NCBI RefSeq assembly: GCF_003286085.1
Contig: NW_020825294.1
Location: 12,980,501-13,044,500, forward strand
Direction: 5' to 3'
From: Drosophila persimilis
Taxonomy: Eukaryota; Arthropoda; Insecta; Diptera; Drosophilidae
Length of the DNA stretch: 64,000 nucleotides
Shown here one piece after another: positions 11,351-23,400 of this stretch. Position numbers and translations under genes: made by a program. The notes beneath the pieces were generated by a model. That model saw only the letters and a program-made list of their open reading frames with translations. It made no database searches and was not told where the DNA came from. Within the stretch, counting starts at the first letter, position 1. The number at the start of each line of letters is the position of its first letter.

Positions 11351-12005
11351 TTACGGAATGACCCAACAGACCCAAAGGAAGAACGATGGCTGTGCCAAAG
11401 TTCTGCGAGCCCTTGAAATGCAGGCTATAGGGTATATGGGTAGGTATTCGAGACTATCTATTTGGAATATGGCCTCTGGGTATGCGATCTCGTCCTCGAT
11501 CCTCATGATCTCCCCAATCATGGAGCCCAGCTGCATGATGTCCTGGAACTTGTAGTTGCTGGTGTCGTAAGAGCCGGCACGAATGATTGTCACGCATGGC
11601 CCTGGCTCGACAGCAGCAGCACTCTGCAATGAATCTCCTCTCTCGTGCCACAGCTCTGCACCCGATACTGAAACTCACCCCATCTTTAGGATGTCGATCA
11701 CCACAGGCCACAGTCTGTGGCCATGCGCTGCTCGTTGAAAACCTCGGGTATGGAGGACTGCAGCGTGTATAAGCGATTGAACTTCTCCTTGGATCACTGC
11801 AGACTGAATTTTGTTTCACGCAGAAACGCCAGGAGGAACTGCTCGTCTGTGCAGCCCCCAGGTGCGGTTGGCTTAGTAGTCACTCCCTCACGGACGCAAT
11901 GTCGTCGGTCACCCGTTGCGGCCTCAGTTGTCCAAGACTGCCAATTCATCATGAATATACGACTATACAATGTGGTCTACTTAGAAGGCGCCTCGTCCTG
12001 GTCAC
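11351..12005 (-). pseudogene. CRAL-TRIO (Sec14-like/alpha-tocopherol transfer type) pseudogene
   Basis: Minus-strand translation in shifting frames gives the insect CRAL-TRIO pattern in the right order: VTDDIASVRE then a TGA stop where a Trp is usual, SQPHLGA, DEQFLLAFLRETKFSLQ followed by a stop, then SKEKFNRLYTL, SIPEVFNEQRMATDCGL, IDILKMG and, in another frame, CVTIIRAGSYDTSNYKFQDI and MIGEIMRIEDE. The CRAL-TRIO N domain and the beginning of the lipid-binding domain are present; the C-terminal half is lost. At least two internal stops and two frame changes show that it is dead. Intact members bind small hydrophobic ligands. Confidence 0.8.
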
Positions 12006-12454
12006 GTCCCGGAATATAGTATGGCTGCTAATGAGTACGCTAAAAATGAGAATAAAACGTGACACTGACCCCCCAGTGAATTCTTGGAAAACAGACCAGA
12101 ATACACAAAGAATAATTTTAGTTCCGAGAAATATAAATCCGATCGTTACGGTTCTGACATATGTACATATGTATGTATGGAAGTGCGTGCACAGCAACAA
12201 AGCTGTGGACAGTTTCAGCTAGAAGCTCTGCTTTAAAACTAGAAACTAAAGACTTTCAGACTTCAGCTTTTGCAATTAAGATCTGTTTATCTTTTGATAT
12301 GGGGTTAATGACTATTTCGGAGCTATTTAATGAATATTACTCGTAATATGCATTGGTTCGAACCAAACCAACCGGTGCTTGGGAGCTGGAAGCCTAAAGA
12401 GGATATCTTAATACAAATCATGGGATGTAAAAGTGCATAAGCCGTATTTCCTAG

Positions 12455-15400
12455 TTAGTAGCGGGCTTTGAGCCACCGCGTGAACTCTGGCTGTTGTTTC
12501 TGCCGCCAGTGTAAGTTAACCTGGGCGTGCTCAACAGCGTGCCTTACACTGCGTGTGGCTAGCTTCTCGAGTTTTCTGTGGCAGTCGATGAACATTTTTA
12601 ATTCCCTGTAATCGTGAGGGCTACTTATGTGTTGAGTTATCTGTAGAAGCAACGCAGCTAGCTCGCGGAAATTCGACTCTAAACTGCAAAACGATTGAAT
12701 AGATTTAAATGTTAAAGCTGTTATGGTGGTCTCTTACGACTTCGTTAGCAGAGTGAAATTATTCATAAAATAATTTTTGGCCAAAGGAAATCCGATGTGA
12801 CTCCGCGTAATGGCTCCAAAAGCTAAAGAAATGTCCTGCTTGCGTATTGACGAATTCTCATTGAAAATAATCTCAAGATATCGACGAATCACCCATACTA
12901 TCCGTGTGCATCCCAGAGCCTGAAGTATCAATCGTCGCTCACTGGCCACCGTTGCGTTGCAATAGCGTTGCCATAAAAAGTTCCAGTCGTACTCATCGCC
13001 TTGCCGCAGGGCTGCACAATAAACCACCGATCGAAGGTTTTGAGGTACGGGATTTACCAGATCTGGATCGTTTGAAATAAACCAGCGATGGTAATACTGC
13101 ACAGCACGTTTACGGCAATCTGAAAGAGCCAACCGACATGCCCATTGATTAATCAATGTCTTGTGAGCGACATGGTGACCTTTTGACTGTGTTTCCATTC
13201 CACCAAGATAAACGTAAATCGGTCTCAGCAAATCATTCATAAAGTTCTGTGGCTAAGGCTACTGAAAATTAAAGGCTCTCACCTAATTTTCCTACGTCTA
13301 GCTAATTAAACACTTTAGAATTAGTTCGAGGCTTATTAATACAACAAAGAATAAGCGAAGGGTATTGTTTTCACGGGCCTACACAAAAAAGAAATACAGC
13401 TATATGAATCCATCGGAATTAGTCCGGCTGATATTACAAATTTAATTAATTAAAATGGGACTACTTAAGTCCATTATGCTTTTGTGAAAGCCTCGAACTG
13501 ATTCTGATCACTAGCTTCCTTTCTATACTATAGTACTACAGTCACACTTTACAATCTTAATCCAAATTCTAAAGTATTCATACCTGAAAAAGGGTAAAGT
13601 CGGCAGTTTGCTTTATGATCCGGTAAATTGTTTCCAAATGATCTAAGGCGGCGCGCCAAGGCATATACGCATGCTCCTGTTTGATATATCTAAGCAGGTC
13701 TAAGGCAATCTTATAGCACAGATGACCATTCCAAGATAAAGCCAGAGCATCATTAATTAGCTGGGCACGGTTCATGGTATGAATACGCCGGAAATCACCC
13801 CCATGTAATGTTTTAATAATGAGTCGCCAGTTTACGGTGTCATAGTTGACTCGAAAAGGCGCCGTCAGTTGAACGTTAAGGATAAGCCATTGATCCGCTT
13901 CAGCACTCAGCGGCGATCGAGCCTCGAGAGGTATGTCGTTAACTTGGCTATCGCATTGCAACCATACTCGTGGTTCCGTTGCTGTAAAATTGGCCCTGCG
14001 TGCCAAAGTAAAGCTTATTGGAACAAACCAACACCCATTGGAAATGGAATTGTCCTTTTCCATAGTTTTGCCTAAGCCATCTATGAGAAACCTCCTCTGA
14101 TTGATAGACATCGTGTTTCTTACATAGTCACGATGTACTGTGATCAGTGGATAGCCAGCTTGCAGCGTCCAAGTATCCATGACCCTCTGTACGTCCAGAT
14201 ACCTAGGCATACTTCCGAATTTATGTGCAGCTTCCGAGAGTGACCGCCACAGATCATTTTGATCTGCGTTGCCGTAGGCGTGCCGCTTCAGATAGCAGTT
14301 GAGTCCTTTGCGGAATGTCATATCGCCAGTAAACATGTGCATCATACGGATGATGACTGCACCCTTGCGATAGGTGATAGGGTCAAACTGCTCCGCAAAC
14401 TGACTAGCCCTGCTCACCGACTGGGAAATGGCACGTGTAGTATGGTACGCATCTGAGTTAAGTACAACCATCATATTCTCCAGCGACTCCTCTGCATAAG
14501 CATGCCACTTTTTGCAGAGCTCTTGCATGCCCAATGTGGCTACATAAGTGGCAAATCCCTCATTGAGCCATAGATCATTCCACCACTTCATTGTTACAAG
14601 ATTACCAAACCATTGATGGGCTAGTTCATGGGCAATGATGTTCGCCACACGCTGCTTGTCCACTTCAGAGGAGGCTTCCGGCGCATAAAATAGTGCCGCC
14701 TCGCGGTACGTTATGAGACCCCAATTTTCCATCGCTCCAGCGCTAAAGTCCGGCACTGCCAGCTGGTCTACTTTGGGAAGAGGATAGTCTATTTCAAATA
14801 CACGTTCGTAATAGTCCAATAGGCGTGGACCGATGTGGGCAGCATACTTGCATTGCGCAATGGCTGAAGCAGGTGCCCAGGTGGTAAACTCTACACTGAA
14901 GGTACTTTGCGATTTGAGTCCCGCAAAGTCGTTGACACTATAGCAAACCAAATAGGACGACATGGGCAACGTTTGCTCAAAAATCGTCCACAGCCAGTTC
15001 TTACGACCAGATCTGTCATCATAAATCTGATTGAGAATCAGGGTACACCCTAACTATTGAACCACTTACATGGAAATCTTCTTTGTGACGGGCATATTAC
15101 TCAGAGCCACGTATTTCCTGTGATGACCGAGAGTAATGTTGAACGTAGCCTTGAACGCCGGCTCATCGAAACAGGGAAAGGCGGTACGCGCATAAGCGGG
15201 TTCGAACTGTGTCACAGACAAATACCTACATATAAACGATTGTGGAGGACCTGCAGATTGGTGTTTCAATAGCTAATCCTCACCTTGTTTCATTACGTTT
15301 TTGATCTTTGTACGAGCTGACATAATAGCCAGACATTCCTCCCACGAACGGGGCGAAGAACTGTATATACAGCACATAATTTTGGCGCGGCTCCAGTACT

Positions 15401-15759
15401 TTACACAGCATTAGTATATAATAATCATATTTCGAGTTGCGTTCCACAGCTCTTACGCCTATCTTTGTCCTATTGCCGCTCTCATCTAAGTAATACAAGT
15501 TCGTTTGATCTGAGGTAATTTGCAGACGCGGGCCAGCATGCAAAGTTATGTTGTTGGTGGACTGCAATGCACGCAGCTCTATTTCCACTTCACCGGAAAA
15601 AGATAGCCCAGTTTCGTCTTCCAAGTGTGTTAAAACACGCAAGTTGTAGTGCCGTGGTTGCAAAGTTTGAGGAAGACGGTAGTGATCATAGCTTGCTTGG
15701 CCAAATGTCGATATAACTAAGATAAACGAAACAATCAGAGTCATTTCAGTTGAAAACAT
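12455..15759 (-). CDS. M1-family aminopeptidase (aminopeptidase N-like)
   Basis: Zinc metallopeptidase that removes N-terminal residues from peptides. Five coding exons are proposed: 15284-15759, 15070-15225, 13584-15026 (right end uncertain), 12738-13246 and 12455-12683. The first opens with a signal peptide ([20 protein letters not shown]). The catalytic exon has GAMENWG, the zinc motif HELAH in [10 protein letters not shown] and the downstream ligand Glu in WLNEGFA, so the active site is complete. The last exons form the ERAP1_C-like helical domain. The C-terminus (FTRWLKARY) lacks the hydrophobic GPI or membrane anchor common in insect APNs, suggesting a secreted enzyme. Exon 1/2, 3/4 and 4/5 junctions are clean and in phase. 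The exon 2/3 junction is not: the good donor at 15069 and acceptor at 15027 leave a two-base mismatch, so a noncanonical site, a missed microexon or a frameshift is involved. Confidence 0.85.
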
Positions 15760-15806
15760 ATACTACATCGATTTTCGAACAATTTCTCATGGCCTCTCTC
15801 TCTACT

Positions 15807-16490
15807 TTTATACCCGATACTCAAAATGAGTATTGGGGCGGTATATTCGATTTTTGGTGAAGATGTGTGTAACGTCCAGAAGGAATCGTTTCCGACCCCA
15901 TAAAGTATATATATTCTTGATCAGCATCAATAGCCGAGTCGATTGAGCCATGTCTGTCTGTCCGTCTGTCCGTCCGTACGTCTGTCCGTCTGTCCGTCCG
16001 TCCGTCTGTCCGTCCCCTTCAGCGCCTAGTGCTCAAAGACTATAAGAGCTAAAGCAACGATGTTTTGGATCCAGACTTCTGTGATATGTCACTGCTACAA
16101 AAATATTTCAAAACTTCGCCCCGCCCACTTCCGCCCCCACAAAGGACGAAAATCTGTGGCATCCACATTTTTAAAGATACGATAAAACCAAAACCGCTGA
16201 ATCGTAGAGAATGACCATATCTTTTAGACTACAGAATTGGATCGTATTATTATTATAGTCAGCATCAAGAAAACAATTTCATTTTGTCTCGCCCTGTCTC
16301 TCTCTAACACACACGTAGCATAGCCGGCTTTGCTTAGAGTAAAACATTAGCGCCTAGATCTCAGAGACTATAAAAGCTAGAGCAACCAAATTTGGTATCC
16401 ACACTCCTAATATATCGGACCGAGACGAGTTTGTTTCAAAATTTCGCCACAGCCCCTTCCGCCCCCGCAAAGGATGCAAATCTGGGGATA
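15807..16490 (+). mobile_element. DINE-1-like element, 3' part replaced
   Basis: It starts 'ttatacccgatactcaaaatgagtattggggcgg' and follows the standard module order through the GTCTGTCC tract and the 'cgaaaatctgtggcatccac' block. It stops abruptly at 'gatgcaaatctgggg' (about 16490), where unrelated GC-rich sequence begins. It lies only 50 bp upstream (in gene orientation) of the aminopeptidase start codon, so it probably forms part of that gene's promoter region. Confidence 0.75.
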
Positions 16491-16800
16491 TTCTCTTTCT
16501 TCCGGGATTCTGCGGTGGGGACAGAGGTCCACCTGCTGCCTGCCCAGCTCTGTACATTGGACGAAGCTCAGCTCAAGTCCTTCCTTTTCATATATACTTA
16601 TTGCTCCGTCGCATAACAGACATACCTCACCCGAGTCCATCCTGTGGCCTATCTTTTTCCACCCTAGCCGTTTCTGGTAAAGCTTTTTAAGCTTAGCGCT
16701 CGACTGCATCACCTCCATCACAGTGCATCACCGAGCCCTGGGGGCTCCCCGGTGCCAACGGGAGCGGCTGTTTCCCTTCTGCCTCAGACAGACCGCCAAA
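16491..16800. other. GC-rich insert of unknown origin inside DINE debris
   Basis: At 16491 the DINE consensus gives way to about 310 bp of much GC-richer sequence. Its minus strand reads as a plausible protein fragment (QSSAKLKKLYQKRLGWKKIG then HRMDSG, followed by a gtgagg donor-like site). The next sequence right is ordinary AT-rich DNA, and a short inverted DINE remnant follows at 17640. Helitron-like elements are known to pick up host fragments, so this could be a captured exon, but it could also be an independent insertion. I cannot name the protein. Confidence 0.35.
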
Positions 16801-17639
16801 AGGAAGTGGATCCCAGAAAATGCTAATAGATTAGAGTTGAATTAAATTTAAAAATCAAATAATATAGAAAAAACAGTAAACAACAATACGAATGCAACGC
16901 AAACAGACACATTTTAATTTACTGATCGCACAGATCGTACAACTCTATGCGGGTCGTAAATCTGAAATGCCGCCCGCCTCATGCCAGATGTTTATCCGGA
17001 GCACGGCCCGACAATTAGAGGGCTTGGCTCCCACTTTTTCCTGATTTGTGCGGTAAGCCTGGCAAAACATAATGCTTACTAGGAAAAGATCTGGTGATAG
17101 CGCAGATCAAGAACCCCTAGAACCAAGCGCCAATGGATGTTGCAACCTTGTATTTTATGGGAAAGGGAAAATATCATTTGCATCAGTATTGTGAGCTATT
17201 TCTGTTGCTCCGAAGGATATCATTTGGAAGCATGAATTGGTTTGAATCTACATCCATGCTTATGAGCAAACCATTCAAAAGTTCTGGTAGTGTCTCAACA
17301 GGTAGGTACACATACCATCTGACCCATATTTGAATTTGAGCGCTTGACATGGGGACATTCTTTCTCCATAGCACCAATCAGTACTTTCGGATGAGCGAAC
17401 TATTCAGTAGATGTCTTGCACTCGAATCCGAGACGGTGAAACGAAGCGAATATAAATGCTTAATTCACTTTTTGGTGCTGTCTGCCATTTTCTCTGTGCG
17501 TGTCTATTTTACGGCCCAATGGAATAAAACGCAAATTTAACGCAAACCTTCACAGTCACAAAGCACGTCATACAAATAGATGAAATCATACCTGATAGAA
17601 TTAGATATTGTTCAGACAAAACCACTAAAATCCAGATTA

Positions 17640-17795
17640 AACGAGGGAAAACGTTGTGAGCAGCGGCAAGTTCTGGCTATAATCTGAACTGATCCAGATT
17701 CGGCACCGCCTCCTTCTGGGTGTCGCAGACATCCACTTCCACCACAAATCTAATATACCCCTATGCTCTTTGAGTATCGAGTGTAAATAAGGTGG
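17640..17795 (-). mobile_element. Internally deleted DINE-1-like remnant (inverted)
   Basis: 'cgagggaaaacgttgtgagcagcggcaag' is the reverse complement of the DINE 3' tail, and 'atctaatatacccctatgctctttgagtatcg' is the reverse complement of the 5' start. Only about 150 bp separate the ends, so nearly all of the body has been deleted. Confidence 0.65.
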
Positions 17796-17949
17796 ATGGT
17801 GGTAGGAAGGTTAAAAAATACTTTGCGACCTATTCTCATACCCACCATTAGGTGGGTTTCTCAACAAACATTTCCTACAAATCGGTCGAGTCATTTGGGC
17901 TCCTCTATTTATAAATTTGTATTACATGGTATATTGATTCCGCAGAATA

Positions 17950-18792
17950 TCAATTTTCAAGGTCGTGACAAATTGGAAAAGCAATTGTTTTATATTTTCC
18001 GTTGATGGCATGGAGCTCGTAGTGCATGTTTTGGGTTACGGAAACTGATCCGTTCGATTGAGGAGTTTTTATCAGGAAGTCAACCGGCACATTCATACTA
18101 TTAAAGGTCCAGTGTAAGGGCTCCGGCAGCCTAGTCACCAGCTCGAAGCACTGTGCCAACTTAAGTGACCACACAGAAACCGAATCGAAGCTCAAACCCT
18201 CCCGTTTGTATAGTTTTACAACTTCATTGAAGTTTCGAAAGGTGCTCATAGTTATTACAGCTGTCGGTTTGTCACCGAAATAGTGTTGCGGGAAATCCAA
18301 TACCACTACGGGGGAACCAGGCTTTATGTGGCTATACCTCTTTTCAGTGTCCCCGTCCTCGTACTCCTCTATGTGTATGGTTGAGCAATTCATGCGGTCT
18401 ATGAGCTTGAGCGATCTCAGGTAATTTGGATGTTGGTGCAGCCGTTCATCCATTGGTTTTAAGTTAGCACCAATTTTTTGAATCACCTCCTCACGTATCG
18501 ATTCTTCCACAAGAACGCTGGCGACCAGGCCACTCCCAATCGGGTGCATCATATCCTTTACAATTGCTTTAGTTACCTGGCTTACATCTCCAGTTGAGAA
18601 GAGTATTATTAGTTGTGGAAGCACCCACATCTTGTGGCTACCATCTTCGGGATATCTATGTACATGTCGTCTAAGCAAGCACGTATAGACGTCATCTTCC
18701 ATGCAGTGGCCCTGCTTGTAAATATGACGATCGATGGTTTTAGCATCACCCTCTTCGACAGTTTTGGATTTATTAATTTCGAGACCGCTCAT
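17950..18792 (-). CDS. DUF1487-family protein, 280 aa
   Basis: A single-exon gene. The pattern WVLPQLIILFSTGDVSQVTK, LVASVLVEESIREEVI, HPNYLRSLKLID, VVLDFPQHYFGDKPTAVITM and DSVSVWSLKLAQCFELVTRL matches the dipteran DUF1487 family, which resembles the C-terminal part of aldehyde dehydrogenases without the catalytic Cys/Glu half. The function of the family is unknown to me; enzymatic activity is unlikely. An N-terminal extension of about 55 residues is charged and family-atypical. There is no signal peptide or membrane segment. An AT-rich TATA-like stretch (TTTATAGAATATATTC on the minus strand) lies just upstream of the ATG. Several members in D. melanogaster are testis-biased from memory; here that is only inference. 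Confidence 0.85.
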   Translation of the reverse strand: MSGLEINKSKTVEEGDAKTIDRHIYKQGHCMEDDVYTCLLRRHVHRYPEDGSHKMWVLPQLIILFSTGDVSQVTKAIVKDMMHPIGSGLVASVLVEESIREEVIQKIGANLKPMDERLHQHPNYLRSLKLIDRMNCSTIHIEEYEDGDTEKRYSHIKPGSPVVVLDFPQHYFGDKPTAVITMSTFRNFNEVVKLYKREGLSFDSVSVWSLKLAQCFELVTRLPEPLHWTFNSMNVPVDFLIKTPQSNGSVSVTQNMHYELHAINGKYKTIAFPICHDLEN

Positions 18793-20402
18793 TTTTTGAT
18801 TACTTCGAATTTGAATATATTCTATAAATTCTGAAACGTATTGATGGCTAAGTAAGCAGCCTCTTGGTTACACATTTGATACATTTAATTTACTTGTGGA
18901 GTTCTTAGCTGTGATAGATGTGAAATAGTCGTATAGTAAAAGGGTATATTGAACTCGCGGTCTTTGCATCTCGCATTTAAATCTTACGCATCTAAGAACC
19001 CACCCTGGTTTCATTCATAGGGTGCTTCTGTCATCATGCTACCTTCTGACATTTCCGTCCTTAAATCTCTGTGGCTTTTAATAATACATTCCGTATTTTC
19101 CAGACGACCCTCAACAAAGCTATCATTCCTTATAATTCGTATCCATAGGAATTAGCTGCTAAGGTAAGACGTATGTATCCTTCGATTCGATTGAACGGCG
19201 AGAATAATAGAGTTAATTTCAAAATAGTTTTCTCTTTAATTTCACTATAATTAATCAATTGAAAATGTTCTTAGTTACATATAAAATTCTGAGTAACATC
19301 TTCGTATTCAATGTCAGTATATTCCGTTTAAACTCGAGGTTTTAACTAACAGCCAAATATACACATATGTATGTATTTTACTTTACAGGAAAGGAAGGGA
19401 CAAAATATTTATTAATGACATGGACTTGAAATCTATCTGCAAGATTGAGGATTTATAGCATTATAGGTCGTCTGTCAAAAAATGGTTCTAGATTCAAAAT
19501 CGATAACGAGGGACACAGTTTTAACAATTAAGGAATAGCTTTGTATACAAAAACGAATATAAATTGAAGTACCAATGCTTTACTTGGGTTTTTTTCTTAT
19601 TTTGTTCCTAGCGATTTATTTTCATAGAGTATGTGTGTGTGTATGTTTACATCGATTTGTGTTTTTTGTTGATGTGTTTTTTAAAATTTAATTTAAATAA
19701 ATGTCCAATAATGGCCAACGAAAAGAGTTTAGTTTTTCACAAGCCCCTATGCTTTTGCTTTTTTAATACAGTAGTTGAAGTGAAAATAACATAATGTAAT
19801 TATAGGCATTCCATGGGGCTATGGCTATGCTATGAACTAGGACTCCATTTCTGCAGGCTTTTGAAAGCTTTAGAGTGATAGAGAGTGATTAGAGTGATAT
19901 GCTATTAAAGCTTTTGAACATATATGCAGTTTAAAGCATTAAATAAATTTAAACACATTCTATAGAAATAGAGTGCAAGAAAGTGAGGATAAAAGGCGGA
20001 GCCAAATTAACATCTTAAGTACGTATTTTACGAGGTAACACATTATACATGTAGTACATTTATATATATATAAATATTTGTTGTTTGCTTATTAGTATTA
20101 CGAAAATGCACTACAGCTGGATGTAGCCATTGATTTCTCAAATATAGGCAAAAAGGTCCCAATTAATACCTTTTCAAACATAAACACAACATAATCCGTC
20201 ATTACACAACGATTGACTAAATTCGGATAAAAAAGAAAGAACAGAACAAACAATAATATCATATAATAACAATATTTGCGGAAACAGGCATGCTTCTTTC
20301 GAATTTGGAATTGAACATGTGATGGATAGTTACGGGAAATTTGATTTTCTGCAATAAGCTCATAAATAAAATGTGCCTTGAAATTGCTATTGGGGCTTAG
20401 GC
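18793..20402. other. Intergenic; right part probably uex 3' UTR
   Basis: No coding sequence seen. The segment right of about 19,700 is AT-rich with several TTTATT (minus-strand AATAAA) sites and lies directly after the uex stop codon, so it is likely the uex 3' untranslated region and its flank. Confidence 0.4.
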
Positions 20403-23400
20403 CTATTTGGGCTGCTCTTCTAGTTTTGGAAGAAGAGGCGTGGAAGCAGCGGTCGCATCTCTGTCATCCTGCTCTCCATTTTGAAGGTCTCCTACATCTG
20501 AAGCAACTAGACTACTCATTGAGGCATCCTCCGTGGGTTCAGTGTTGCCAATCCTTTGGTCACCTTGATTGTGCACACTAGGACTATTGCTCTTCTCGTC
20601 ATGAGATAAATCAATATTCGTTGGGGACGAAGTTAAACTTCGGTTGGGCTTAGACAAAGCCCTCGTGCTCTGATTCGCCGCTAAGAATCGTGGCTTTTCA
20701 TCTTCACTTATCGAGTGCAGCAGACGTTCCACTTCATCGTCAAATGTCTCACTTGAAAATGTTCCGGATTTACGACTTTTCTCCAATAATGTGGCCTTTT
20801 TGGCAGTAAGATATAGAACCCGTTTAATTGCAATGTATATCACATCTGATATAGCGCGAACAGAGTAATCAGGTACAAAGGATTGTCGAATTTTAGAATC
20901 CATATTCAGCGACTGTAAAGATCCCATTTGCGTCGGAGAATCTAGAAAACATAGATTGTATTTTAATATTAAATCAATTTAAAACCTTTATCATCAATAT
21001 GTACATGCACAAAATAACTTTGTAACAAACAAAACTTCAACATACCAATAACTACATTTTGGACCAATGCTTGGGTGCCAAAATAAGTAAATGGGCCGCT
21101 TTCAAACATCAGAGCTTCCTTGCCAATAGTGACTTCCACACGGCCTTCCAATATAAGTACAAAAAAGTCGACAGCTTTGCCTTGTGTGAATATGTACAGA
21201 CTAGGGTCGTCTTTACTTTTTCCTTTCGCTTTGATATTGTGAAAAACATCCTGATTGAGTAATCTCCGGAGAATTGGTTCCGAAATGACATCTTTTTTAA
21301 ACGCATCAACAGCTGAAAGAGTTTTTTGTAGTCGTTTCACAGTCCCAATAGTCCCATTTAGACTGTTTTTTTTTTACCTGTGCTTAAGTACTGAAAGGTG
21401 GCCAGTGTTAGTTGTGGAGATATCCGTACGGCCTGCACCTCGCGGCGTTCGGCAAATGCTGAAAAATCTGCTTTTTTATAACGATTGCGCTTAACTTTTG
21501 TGCGGTTATCAACGAACACGTCTGTCTCATCAACAATCTCCGCCTGGATAAGCTCCTCAATTACATCCTCGAGAGTAACCAACCCAACGGTCTCATAAAA
21601 GGGATCCCCATCCCCTTCATTGTTAACGCGATGCACAAATGCGATATGACCTATTGTGCCTTCTTTAAATTGGTTAAACATAATATCCAAGGTATAGTCT
21701 TCAAATACAAAATGAACCGGATTTTGGTAGAATTCGCACAATGTTTTCAGTGGAGTGTTGTCGTCGGTATCCACAAATGCTAAATCCTTAATGTAGAGCA
21801 AAGTCACAATATTTTTTCTATCTCCATCGTAGACAGGAATGCGGGAATAGCCAGAGTTCATGATTTCAGATACAGTTTCAAAGTCAAGCACAGCTTCTAA
21901 TGAAAGCATAAAAGCATCATCAATGTGTGTCATCACGTCTGCTACCGTCTTTTTGCGTAGCTCCAGAGCTCCCGATATAATATTCACTTCATTTTTATCA
22001 AGATCGTTGACATCGTTTGTGACCTATACAGTGTATGATCAATTTTGTTTGTACATAGTTGTAGAAATGTGTCTTGGAAAATCTGTGGCAGGCATTGCAT
22101 TCGGTACTTACACGAACAAGTTCTTTTAATCGTTCTCGGTTGTAAACATTGCCAATTTCTTCACCCAATAACGCATCGAGAATGCGAGAAATAGGGTACG
22201 ACAGGGGCGCTGTTATAGCCATTACAGTTTTTGTTATTAATATGGTTTTGGCTCCAACAGCCAATCCATATCTTGAACACACAGCCTGTAAAATGAATAC
22301 AACATGTTGTGTAATACTTATACATATACATTACAAAATTCCAAAATATTATTAAAAATACATATGTGTACGATGTAGTTACCGTTAATTACACTATGCA
22401 CCACCACATTTTCGCTTCGAACCAAACCGACTTTTTCTGATAGATTTGGGGCCTTAAATTTTTTTAATGAATTATTTTAATGAATTTTTTCCATGTTAAG
22501 GTTTTTTATTACTTTTGGAAACCGGCTTTTTGTGTAATCCTTTTTAGAAGTTTTGTATCTTTGCATAACTTAAGTATCTTACATCTGGTTACTGAACTTT
22601 GCAATTCTGAAAAGCTGGTAAATGCCGCTATAAATTTTACCCAAACATATTGTAGCTTCAACTTACCGTCTGGAAAATATTAAGTTTTCAAATGAAGATT
22701 TATAATTTTATCCTTCAAGATTTTGGTTTTTAAAACTTTTGAAAAGTCGAAACAGAATTTTTTCCTGTGCTTTTATATTTTATGTGGATAGGTAATTACG
22801 ATTAATTAAGCGTCGTTATATGTGTCGTTTGTAAATGTATGGATAACCGGTTAAGGTGAACCCGTTGGACCAAACCTCCCAAAATTGCATTTAACCGTTT
22901 CGTACCGTTTGGAACCCTCATATAACCTATTAGTACGGTTACAAATAAACAATTGTGGTATTTTTTGTAAACAAAAATGGTCGTATTTCGAGCAAATTCA
23001 AAACGATACTGAGCCAAAGGTGCCGAACGGTACAAAAGTCGTTTTTCCGAGTTGCAAAGTTCAACACAAGCAGACGTAATATACTTAAGTTATGTAACAA
23101 AAAGAACTAACTCTAAACAAAATGGATGCGTGGAAAAACCTGCAAGTCTCAAAACTTTTTTGGACCACTCTAACGCGGCTTTGCATTTGTTTATCGCTTC
23201 TATTCTACCAAGGATCGAAGGGAACGAGCGGTTTCACTGACATTAACTCAAAAATTTTGAGGTAGCAAAAAGGTCAGTAGTGTTATCCATAAAATCCTTA
23301 GATTCTTTCGTGTTTCGAGTGAACCCTTTGCTTTAGGATTCGACTGATTCATTCTACTTAGTACCCTGTTGACTCTCTGGTAATATTTATTTATGTTGAA

